From assembly GCA_012797575.1 (NCBI GenBank), contig JAAZOW010000206.1:1-11094 (forward strand): 11,094 nt of DNA, read 5' to 3'. How positions within the stretch are numbered: the first letter of the stretch is position 1; each line of letters starts with the position of its first letter. The stretch comes from Methanomicrobiales archaeon (GTDB taxonomy: Archaea > Halobacteriota > Methanomicrobia > Methanomicrobiales > Methanoculleaceae). The notes below the pieces were generated by a model that was not told the DNA's origin, did not search any database, and saw nothing but the letters and a program-made list of their open reading frames with translations. This document shows, piece by piece, positions 6,213-11,094 of the stretch. Made by a program: the position numbers and the translations under genes.

Positions 6213-7391
6213 ATGGCCTATCGATTTTCTGATCGGATGGCGCAGGTCCCGGAGTCGTTCCTCGATGAGCTCTTCCGGGTCTCGGCGGTCCCGGGGGTGA
6301 TCTCGTTTGCGGGCGGGTTACCGGGCTCGGTCCACATCGATCTTGAGGGGATCCGCGATGCGGCCCGGGCGGTCTTTGCCGGGGAGGGGCGGATGGCGCT
6401 TCAGTACTCGACGACTGATGGTTACCTTCCACTTCGGGAGTTCATCGCCGATCGTTACCGGCGGAGGCTCGGTCTCCCGGCGATGCCTGATGAGATCCAG
6501 ATCGTGAACGGGTCGCAGCAGTGCCTTGATCTGGTCGCGAAGATCTTCCTTGACCCCGGGGATGCTGTCGGGATGGAGCGGCCGGGGTATCTCGGCGCGA
6601 TCGAGGCCTTCTCCCTCTACGAACCGGTCTTTCATGCAGTTCCGCTCGCGGGGGACGGCCCCGATCTGGATGTGCTTGCGCGCGTGGTGCGGGAGCATGC
6701 CCCGAAGTTCTTCTACGGCATACCGAACTCCCAGAATCCCTCTGGCCAGACCTACTCGGAGGAGAAGCGCCGGGGTGTCGCAGAGATCTTTGAAGGGACC
6801 GAGACGATCTTCTACGAAGATGACGCTTTTGGAGATCTCTTCTTCGACGGGAAGCCCCGCCTGCCGGTGAAGCGCTACCTCTCCGGTCAGGGGATCATGT
6901 CGGGATCGTTCTCGAAGATCGTCGCCCCGGGCATGCGAATCGGCTGGATATACGCGCCTGAACCGATCCTCCGGGAGTTCAACGTTGCAAAGCAGGCCGC
7001 TGATCTCCACTCGAACTTCCTCTGCCAGGTGATCCTGCACCGCTACCTCTCGACCCATGATCTGGATGCCCACGTCACCCGGGTCTCGGCGATCTACGGC
7101 CGGCAGTGCCGCCTGATGTGCGACCTCCTCGATGACTTGATGCCGCCGGGGGCGGGCCACACCACCCCGGAAGGTGGTATGTTCCTCACGGCGACGTTGC
7201 CTGGCGGGGTCTCGTCGATGGATGTCTTCCGTGAGGGTGTCCGGGAGGGCGTCGCGGTCCTTCCCGGGGTGCCGTTCTACGTGGACGGTGGTGGGGAGGA
7301 TGTGATCCGCCTGAACTTCTCGGCGGTGGGTGAGGAGGAGATCGAGGAGGGTGTGCGCCGGCTGGCCCGGGTGGTGAGGCGGCTGGTGTGA
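6213..7391 (+). CDS. PLP-dependent aminotransferase, class I/II (fold type I)
   Basis: This is a full-length 392-residue aminotransferase that resembles the 2-aminoadipate/aromatic (LysN, KAT II-like) branch. It moves an amino group between an amino acid and a 2-oxo acid through PLP. SFAGGLP (31-37), LQYSTTDGYLPLREF (63-77) and NGSQQCLDL (99-107) are family motifs. NPSG with N175, D203 in YEDDAF, and SGSFSKIVAPGMRIGW with Schiff-base lysine K235 make up the cofactor site. R366 in IRLNFS should bind the substrate carboxylate. The position usually held by Tyr after the cofactor Asp (DDPY in relatives) is Phe206, which is unusual. The substrate is not determined. ATG 6213 lacks a strong ribosome binding site; it starts 57 bases after the DUF2070 stop, so readthrough is possible. 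Confidence 0.9.
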   Translation: MAYRFSDRMAQVPESFLDELFRVSAVPGVISFAGGLPGSVHIDLEGIRDAARAVFAGEGRMALQYSTTDGYLPLREFIADRYRRRLGLPAMPDEIQIVNGSQQCLDLVAKIFLDPGDAVGMERPGYLGAIEAFSLYEPVFHAVPLAGDGPDLDVLARVVREHAPKFFYGIPNSQNPSGQTYSEEKRRGVAEIFEGTETIFYEDDAFGDLFFDGKPRLPVKRYLSGQGIMSGSFSKIVAPGMRIGWIYAPEPILREFNVAKQAADLHSNFLCQVILHRYLSTHDLDAHVTRVSAIYGRQCRLMCDLLDDLMPPGAGHTTPEGGMFLTATLPGGVSSMDVFREGVREGVAVLPGVPFYVDGGGEDVIRLNFSAVGEEEIEEGVRRLARVVRRLV

Positions 7392-7638
7392 GGGGTTTTC
7401 CGATACATGTCGGGAGTTGACCTCTATCGCGCATCTGGCGCTGGGGGAGTGCATCCAGGGTCTATCGAGTGGCTCATCGTCCCGGAGCGATCGATCCCTC
7501 CGCCCGGGGTGCGATTCCGTCGGGGGATTCCGGGTTCTCGTGCCACTCGCCCGCCCAGCCCACGGAGAGAGTCGGAGCGGCCGCGTGACTGCTACAGCGC
7601 CGGATCGGTTTTGCCCCAATTCTCCCTCTATGTGGGCA

Positions 7639-7660
7639 TGGTCCCCCTCTCCTGGGACCA
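7639..7660 (+). terminator. Hairpin, possible transcript end
   Basis: TGGTCCC (7639-7645) and GGGACCA (7654-7660) form a perfect 7-bp stem with an 8-base loop. GTTTTG lies about 10 bases downstream. The weak T-run and the distance of about 250 bases from the aminotransferase stop make terminator function uncertain. Confidence 0.25.
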
Positions 7661-7710
7661 GTCAGGGGTGTTTTGGGTCGGGATTTCCCACTTCGTCCTG
7701 AGCACCCCGC

Positions 7711-7721
7711 AAGTTAATACC
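7711..7721 (+). promoter_or_regulatory. Candidate tRNA-Leu promoter (TATA-like)
   Basis: AAGTTAATACC contains TTAATA centred near 7717, which would place transcription start near 7743, about 11 bases before the mature tRNA 5' end. The assignment rests on composition and spacing only. Confidence 0.4.
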
Positions 7722-7753
7722 TGCAAGAGTCAATAGGTATAGGATGTTTTTGG

Positions 7754-7838
7754 GCGAGGGTAGCCAAGCCCGGCCAAAGGCGGTGGACTTAAGATCCACT
7801 CCCGAAGGGGTCCGTGGGTTCGAATCCCATCCCTCGCA
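7754..7838 (+). tRNA. tRNA-Leu, anticodon UAA
   Basis: This is an 85-base class II tRNA. The acceptor arm GCGAGGG (7754-7760) pairs with CCCTCGC (7831-7837), followed by discriminator A at 7838. The anticodon stem GTGGA/TCCAC (7783-7787/7795-7799) encloses loop CTTAAGA with anticodon TAA at 7790-7792, reading UUA and UUG. The 14-base variable arm (7800-7813) forms a CCC/GGG stem, as expected for Leu or Ser; the anticodon fixes Leu. The T-arm GTGGG-TTCGAAT-CCCAT is at 7814-7830. No CCA is encoded and no tRNA intron interrupts the gene. Confidence 0.96.
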
Positions 7839-8654
7839 TCTTAACCTCGGGTTATAGACAAGCGAAAAAAATTTGGCATCTACTACGCGGGGTACGATCC
7901 TGTAGTGGGTGGTCCCTATCTTGAGGTACGGTCATACTGCAGGGGTGCCTCCCTGAAAATTGGGTAGCGCTCTATGATACAACGTGCGACATGAGGTTGC
8001 ATTATGAGATTGCATAACAATGCTAGCCTCTCGCTCGGGCTATCCCTACCGCAACATGCATCTCTGGTAACGGGGTTGTGTGAAGCTTGCGGGACAACGT
8101 GGAGAACACCGGAAGTCTGTTCCGGTCAATCTGCCAGGAAAACGATGCCATGGAGAAGCAAACGCTGAACCAATCGTATGTGTCGTAAGTAGAGATAAGC
8201 GAAGTCAGACTGACACGCTTGCACCAAAAGGTATGGAATCAGGCTACACCGGTTGCGTTCACGGGGTAGCGAACGAACAAACGGTTCCCGGTCTAAAGAT
8301 GGCTCCTAGAACGCTCATATTATCTATAATGCGGAACCTGGAAACCCGTATACATCCCTCAGAAGAGGTATGGAGGTCGCAAGGCCAACAAATGGTGTAA
8401 GCGGAATAGGATGTCCCAAAAAGCGAATGCCTGCCGGCAATGGGCAGGATAGGGGCATCTATCCCGACCTGAAAGGGCGCCCACGTGGGACAGGCATTCC
8501 AAAGCAAAGATGGGAGGTATACCTGTGAAAGTATGTTGTTCAGCGACGCCGAACGGCGAGAAGCATACTGACAAGGAACTCACCTGACAATGGAACGCCA
8601 TTGGCCGGGGTACAGAGAGAACCAATGTCAACAGGCTACAGCCTGGATTGTAAA

Positions 8655-8693
8655 GGCAACATGCGAATAACAATGGATTGTTCGCCTATTGCC
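8655..8693 (+). ncRNA. Group II intron domain IV, minimal hairpin
   Basis: GGCAA (8655-8659) pairs with TTGCC (8689-8693). Inside it GCGA pairs with TCGC, and ACAAT (8670-8674) with ATTGT (8677-8681). Domain IV is where intron-encoded reverse transcriptases normally sit. Here it is a closed hairpin of about 39 bases, so the ORF was never present or has been cleanly lost. Confidence 0.6.
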
Positions 8694-8720
8694 GCCCAAA
8701 ACTTGGGTTGTGAAACGCTC

Positions 8721-8754
8721 GAGCGTACTGCGGTGAAAGCCGCACGGTGCGTTC
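8721..8754 (+). ncRNA. Group II intron domain V (catalytic hairpin)
   Basis: This is a 34-base hairpin of canonical size. It begins GAGCGTAC, carrying the AGC catalytic triad, and ends GGTGCGTTC. The lower helix pairs positions 1-9 with 26-34. A two-base bulge (A8744-C8745) matches the conserved metal-binding bulge. The upper helix GCGGT/GCCGC is capped by a GAAA tetraloop (8735-8738). All diagnostic domain V parts are present, so the ribozyme core may be functional. Confidence 0.9.
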
Positions 8755-8758
8755 CATG

Positions 8759-8795
8759 AAGAGGGGGTAGGAGTAATCCTATCCTCTTATTCGAC
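8759..8795 (+). ncRNA. Group II intron domain VI with branch-point A
   Basis: AAGAGG (8759-8764) pairs with CCTCTT (8783-8788), and TAGGA (8768-8772) with TCCTA (8777-8781), around a GTAA loop (8773-8776). A8789, unpaired and seventh from the presumed last intron base C8795, is the expected lariat branch point. Only four bases separate it from domain V, as is normal. Confidence 0.8.
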
Positions 8796-8826
8796 GGGGA
8801 AGGTGGTAACACCTTCTCTATTCGAC
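8796..8826 (+). repeat. Second domain VI-like element directly after the intron
   Basis: This 31-base element repeats the domain VI layout. GAAGGTG (8799-8805), a GTAA loop (8806-8809) and CACCTTC (8810-8816) form a perfect 7-bp hairpin. It is followed by TCT and then ATTCGAC (8820-8826), identical to the last seven bases of the intron. A8820 again lies seventh from the end. The hairpin arms differ in sequence from the first copy, so this is not a simple recent duplication. No second domain V is present. See the findings for possible origins. Confidence 0.7.
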
Positions 8827-8904
8827 GAACACTAGCGATCTCACCACCATTCTCAACTCGATGTCTTAATCTGTGCGGAGTGCGTACGCGAATGTACAGG
8901 CACC

Positions 8905-9870
8905 ATGCGACTCATATCGTGGAACGTAGATCTCTTTCGTTCAGGACCGAAGAGCGTAGAGAAGAAGGTCGAAGCGATCTGTCAGCAATCTCCTGATATC
9001 GTCGCCTTCCAGGAAGTGACGGCCCGGGATCTGCCGCTTTTCCGTGAAGAGCTGGGGTGTTATGGGCTGCTCCACTCTGTTGACAGCCTCGCGCTGGTCG
9101 AGATCGCCCGGGTCGCCTATATGGCTGAACGGCTCAACGACCTCAGAGCGCGAAATCCGAGTGACCCATTCCAGTTTGCGTACGACATATCCCGGCTCTC
9201 CGGGCAGTGTTCACCACTCGGGGAACCAAAGGATCTCGGATGTCTGATAGCGAGCAGGTACCCGCTCATCCCACTAAATCCACTCGACTTCGATGTCCCA
9301 TGGAGGCAACAGGTGGTCTCCGCCATCATCGATGCGCCCCGGGGAGAGATCGAGATCCACAACGTTCATGTGCCCACGGCAATAGGCGGCCGGAGAAACG
9401 AGATCGTCAAGGCCGAGACGCTGGTGGGGATCTACCAGCGCCTGGCCGTCAGGTCGACAAGACCGAGAATCCTCTGCGGGGACTTCCACACCCCGGAGGC
9501 TGAACTTTCCGATGGGACGATCGTTCCCTTCTATCGTGACGTTCTCCCGGATAAGGCCCATAGCAATATCTCTGAGAGTGCGGAGTACCTTGGACGGCCG
9601 AGGAGGTGGTGGTACAACGCTGAGATGAACATCCTCTGCGGCCTTGAAGAGTACGATCTCCCCGACGTCTTCCGGAAGTTGCACGGCTACCGGGCCAGGG
9701 AGTACAGCTGGTGCCCCGACCGCGGGCCCGAAGATGTCCCGAAATGCAAGCGCTACGATCACATCTTTGCATCCATGCTCCTCAACCCGACAGCATGCTG
9801 GTATCTACACGATCTGCGGGGCCAGGGGCTGAGCGATCACTCTGCTGTTCTGATGGACTTTGATCCGTGA
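8905..9870 (+). CDS. Endonuclease/exonuclease/phosphatase (EEP) fold hydrolase
   Basis: This is a 321-residue member of the DNase I/exonuclease III/APE1-like superfamily: metal-dependent phosphodiesterases or phosphatases acting on nucleic acids, phosphoinositides or nucleotides. Motifs appear in order: SWNV (N7), AFQEV (E37), the HNVHVP strand (H155, matching the His/Tyr that contacts the phosphate), CGDFHTP (D193, H195), YDHIFAS (D285, H286) and GLSDHSAV (D311, H312). The usual GDxN asparagine is replaced by H195. Residues about 60-105 form an insert absent from minimal EEP enzymes. The substrate is unknown; there is no signal peptide, so it is probably cytoplasmic. ACAGG (8896-8900) is a weak ribosome binding site before ATG 8905. 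The gene starts 78 bases after the intron tail element but is not an intron-encoded protein. Confidence 0.85.
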   Translation: MRLISWNVDLFRSGPKSVEKKVEAICQQSPDIVAFQEVTARDLPLFREELGCYGLLHSVDSLALVEIARVAYMAERLNDLRARNPSDPFQFAYDISRLSGQCSPLGEPKDLGCLIASRYPLIPLNPLDFDVPWRQQVVSAIIDAPRGEIEIHNVHVPTAIGGRRNEIVKAETLVGIYQRLAVRSTRPRILCGDFHTPEAELSDGTIVPFYRDVLPDKAHSNISESAEYLGRPRRWWYNAEMNILCGLEEYDLPDVFRKLHGYRAREYSWCPDRGPEDVPKCKRYDHIFASMLLNPTACWYLHDLRGQGLSDHSAVLMDFDP

Positions 9871-9871
9871 C

Positions 9872-9900
9872 CCTCTCAACCGTTCCTCGTGGTTGAGGGG
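9872..9900 (+). terminator. Hairpin after the EEP gene, probable transcript end
   Basis: CTCAACC (9875-9881) pairs with GGTTGAG (9891-9897), extended by three more pairs including one G-T, giving about 10 bp around a 9-base loop. It begins two bases after the stop codon. There is no immediate T-run; TTTTT lies at 9980-9984, about 80 bases on. Archaeal termination relies mainly on T-runs, so the hairpin may instead stabilise the mRNA 3' end. Confidence 0.4.
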
Positions 9901-10010
9901 ATCCGTCTGTGGATAACGATGGCGGGGCCTGGGGAGAAGGTTGCCTGGCATCCCACGCAAGTTCGCTGCTGGAGAACGATTTTTCCCCAACCTCGGGCTC
10001 AATACCACCC

Positions 10011-10018
10011 CTTATTAG
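10011..10018 (+). promoter_or_regulatory. Candidate promoter (TATA-like) for the corrinoid gene pair
   Basis: CTTATTAG, in an otherwise GC-rich stretch, sits about 60 bases before the start codon. It would give a leader of about 35 bases containing GGGAGG at 10060-10065. Assignment is by composition and spacing. Confidence 0.35.
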
Positions 10019-10076
10019 TCCCGGAGAGACAAACCCTTCGGGTACCTGATTGAGAGATCGGGAGGCACTCTGATTG

Positions 10077-10592
10077 ATGGAACGAGGGTACATTCACGTC
10101 TACACAGGCAACGGTAAGGGGAAGACGACCGCGGCGCTCGGGATGTCGCTCCGGTGTATCTGCGCCGGGAAACAGGTCTTCTTTGGCCAATTCATCAAAG
10201 ATTGGAGTTACAGCGAACTAAAAGCAGGGGAGTTCCTCCCAGATTTTGAGATCGTTCAGTTCGGGCGTGGATGCTTCATCAGCCGTGACCCGACAGAGGA
10301 AGATCGCAGGGCCGCTTGCGAAGGACTTATCCGGTGCAGTCAGGCCCTGCAGTCAGGTGAGTATGACCTGGTGGTGCTCGACGAGGTCAACGTGGCGCTC
10401 TACTACGATCTCTTCGGTGTGGCCGATGTCATCGATATACTGGAGAGGAGGGATCCCCGCACCGAGGTGGTGCTCACCGGAAGGTATGCTCCTCAGGAGA
10501 TCATCGATGTTGCAGACCTGGTCACCGAGATGAGGGAGATCAAGCATTACTTCAACGAAGGGGTGGAAGCCCGCGCGGGCATCGAGTGCTGA
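10077..10592 (+). CDS. cobO: Corrinoid adenosyltransferase, CobA/CobO/BtuR family
   Basis: This 171-residue P-loop enzyme transfers the adenosyl group of ATP to the reduced cobalt of a corrinoid during adenosylcobalamin synthesis or salvage. Walker A GNGKGKTT is at residues 11-18. VVLDEVNVAL (99-108) is the Walker B-like segment of the family. LTGRYAP (133-139) and the C-terminal KHYFNEGVEARAGIE (156-170) match the conserved CobA ending. The length is typical. GGGAGG at 10060-10065 lies 11 bases before ATG 10077 and 8 before an in-frame TTG at 10074; the ATG is preferred, and the two differ by one residue. About 30 bases separate it from the next gene. Methanogens need corrinoids for methyltransferases, so the gene is expected; the downstream partner suggests a dedicated corrinoid-redox function. 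Confidence 0.93.
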   Translation: MERGYIHVYTGNGKGKTTAALGMSLRCICAGKQVFFGQFIKDWSYSELKAGEFLPDFEIVQFGRGCFISRDPTEEDRRAACEGLIRCSQALQSGEYDLVVLDEVNVALYYDLFGVADVIDILERRDPRTEVVLTGRYAPQEIIDVADLVTEMREIKHYFNEGVEARAGIEC

Positions 10593-10605
10593 TGGGAACT
10601 TGAAC

Positions 10606-10612
10606 GAGGTGA
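10606..10612 (+). promoter_or_regulatory. Strong ribosome binding site of the COG1600-like gene
   Basis: GAGGTGA, which fully matches the 16S anti-Shine-Dalgarno core, lies 9 bases before ATG 10622. It is in the short gap after the adenosyltransferase stop, supporting cotranscription with an independent translation start. Confidence 0.75.
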
Positions 10613-10621
10613 AAGCATAGA

Positions 10622-11094
10622 ATGAACGAGGATACATACACCAACCAGCTGCGCAAGACCGCCCTTGATATGGGTGCGGACCTCTTCGGGGTCACCAGCG
10701 TGCGCAGCTTCGAAGACCCGGAATATACGGGCAACAGTCCTTCAGACATAATGGAAGATGCACGCTCGGTGATCGTCCTCGGCGTGGCGGTGCCACGGGG
10801 CTCGATCGAGAGCCTGCCGAAGGGTAGGGCGGAGTATACCAATACCCTGATGGCCGGTACAGCGACGATCCGGGTGATCGCATTCCGATTAGCGCGGTTG
10901 ATCGAGAAGGAGGGCTACAAAGCCACGATCGTCCCCACGGAGGGCAGCGAGTTCGGATACTGGTATGCGGACCGTGAGACACTCATGGCGAGCATGTCCA
11001 TCAAGTACGCGGCATACCGGGCGGGCCTCGGGAACTACGGGATCAACCATCTCCTGATCACAGACGAGTTCGGACCCCGGGTCCGCATGACCGC
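10622..11094 (+). CDS. COG1600/QueG-like iron-sulfur reductase, 3'-truncated by the window edge
   Basis: The first 157 residues are visible and the frame is still open at the window end. The N-terminal KTALDMGADLFGVTSV, the SVIVLGVAVPRG strand (49-60), and IKYAAYRAGLGNYGINHLLIT (127-147) match the COG1600 region that in QueG reads as an AGLGWIGKN-type motif. QueG is a cobalamin- and [4Fe-4S]-dependent epoxyqueuosine reductase. The Cys-rich ferredoxin-like domain that would prove the assignment lies beyond the window. Here the W-I-G-K-N core is N-Y-G-I-N. Archaea generally make archaeosine, not queuosine, so a different substrate is likely. The adjacent corrinoid adenosyltransferase fits a corrinoid-using or corrinoid-reducing role. 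An alternative is a Fe-S protein of unknown role that has lost cobalamin binding. Confidence 0.75.
   Translation, partial: MNEDTYTNQLRKTALDMGADLFGVTSVRSFEDPEYTGNSPSDIMEDARSVIVLGVAVPRGSIESLPKGRAEYTNTLMAGTATIRVIAFRLARLIEKEGYKATIVPTEGSEFGYWYADRETLMASMSIKYAAYRAGLGNYGINHLLITDEFGPRVRMT

Larger units (their letters stand above)
7392..7753 (+). other. Intergenic region before tRNA-Leu, no convincing gene
   Basis: No recognisable protein is encoded in these 362 bases. Several frames are open on both strands because the DNA is GC-rich, including 109 codons at 7407-7736 (+) and the end of a long minus-strand frame. Their translations are rich in Arg, Pro and Ser and look non-coding. A 7-bp hairpin at 7639-7660 and a TATA-like element at 7711-7721 are the only structured signals seen. 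Confidence 0.5.
7984..8795 (+). mobile_element. Group II intron, ORF-less (about 812 bases)
   Basis: This looks like a self-splicing group II ribozyme without its reverse transcriptase/maturase. The 5' end GTGCGAC (7984-7990) fits GUGYG, and the 3' end ATTCGAC (8789-8795) fits the ending seen in many bacterial-type introns. Between them are dense foldable elements. An early stem pairs AGG/CCT and GCATT/AATGC (7994-8029). A hairpin pairs CCGGAA/TTCCGG (8109-8125). A branched domain is closed by GAATGCCTG (8425-8433) and CAGGCATTC (8491-8499). A domain III-like stem pairs AGTATG/CATACT (8530-8569) around CGCC/GGCG. Domains IV, V and VI follow in the correct order. The 5' boundary is less certain than the 3' side: a second GUGYG at 8078 is possible. 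No open frame with RT motifs exists, so mobility would need a maturase encoded elsewhere. The flanking bases 7839-7983 show no gene. Confidence 0.85.

Noticed and set aside
7540..7570. Possible degenerate tRNA T-arm (GGGTTCTCGTGCC)
   Set aside because: The loop does not match TTCRANY, the stem does not pair, and no acceptor or anticodon arm can be found nearby.
6318..7619. 433-codon open frame on the minus strand, opposite the aminotransferase gene
   Set aside because: It is a GC-driven shadow of the aminotransferase; the translation is rich in Arg, His, Pro and Asp with no family motif. Its GTRTRNPP stretch resembles spurious ORF peptides commonly seen in databases.
7407..7736. 109-codon + strand frame before tRNA-Leu
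   Set aside because: No recognisable motif, Pro/Arg/Ser-rich, no ribosome binding site, and it runs into the tRNA promoter region.
7856..7920. A-run and ACTAC/GTAGT hairpin after the tRNA as a terminator or attachment site
   Set aside because: There is no T-run on the + strand, the hairpin is weak, and no copy of the tRNA 3' end is repeated downstream, so neither a terminator nor a tRNA attachment site is supported.
8080..8400. 106-codon + strand frame inside the group II intron, and a 104-codon minus-strand frame at 8359-8673
   Set aside because: Both lie within structured ribozyme domains I-III and show no RT, maturase or HNH motif.
8673..8759. 28-residue frame running from domain IV through domain V, considered as a maturase remnant
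   Set aside because: It overlaps the conserved domain V hairpin, and its sequence shows no reverse transcriptase or DNA-binding domain similarity.
10074..10076. TTG as start of the corrinoid adenosyltransferase
   Set aside because: The spacing to GGGAGG is slightly better, but the ATG one codon later is the more usual start and gives a family-like N-terminus.

Overview
The window is chromosomal DNA of a euryarchaeal methanogen, most likely a GC-rich Methanomicrobiales member of the Methanoculleus type. Supporting this are the archaea-only GatE subunit, the archaeal families UPF0212 (DUF555) and DUF2070, a small basic protein resembling DUF5350, archaeal TATA elements including one at leaderless spacing, GGAGG/GAGGTGA ribosome binding sites, and a tRNA gene with no encoded CCA. 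The genus is inferred from general resemblance, not from a search.

Layout, left to right. Bases 2-1480 are the 3' four-fifths of gatE (tRNA-dependent Gln synthesis). A promoter and a small basic RG-rich protein follow (1550-1843). A second promoter drives an apparently leaderless unknown gene (1899-2255), whose end overlaps a nitroreductase-family gene (2242-2769). After about 360 bases with no convincing gene comes a tight cluster: UPF0212 (3131-3469), a PfkB-family kinase joined to it by an ATGA overlap (3466-4356), and a DUF2070 membrane protein (4416-6155). A PLP-dependent aminotransferase follows (6213-7391). All protein genes are on the + strand.

Bases 7392-8904 carry no credible protein gene. 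They hold a tRNA-Leu (anticodon UAA) at 7754-7838 and an apparently complete but ORF-less group II intron at about 7984-8795. The intron has a near-canonical 34-nt domain V, a domain VI with a correctly placed branch-point A, and a short hairpin where the reverse transcriptase would normally be encoded. A 31-base element directly after it (8796-8826) repeats the domain VI layout: a GTAA-capped hairpin followed by the same ATTCGAC end. This is the most unusual structure in the window.

The right end holds an endonuclease/exonuclease/phosphatase-fold hydrolase with an unusual active-site substitution (8905-9870). A P-loop corrinoid adenosyltransferase follows (10077-10592), then a gene running off the window that resembles the cobalamin-dependent QueG/COG1600 iron-sulfur reductases. 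The last two genes, about 30 bases apart, form a likely corrinoid-linked pair. Because archaea generally make archaeosine rather than queuosine, the second gene is probably not a true epoxyqueuosine reductase.
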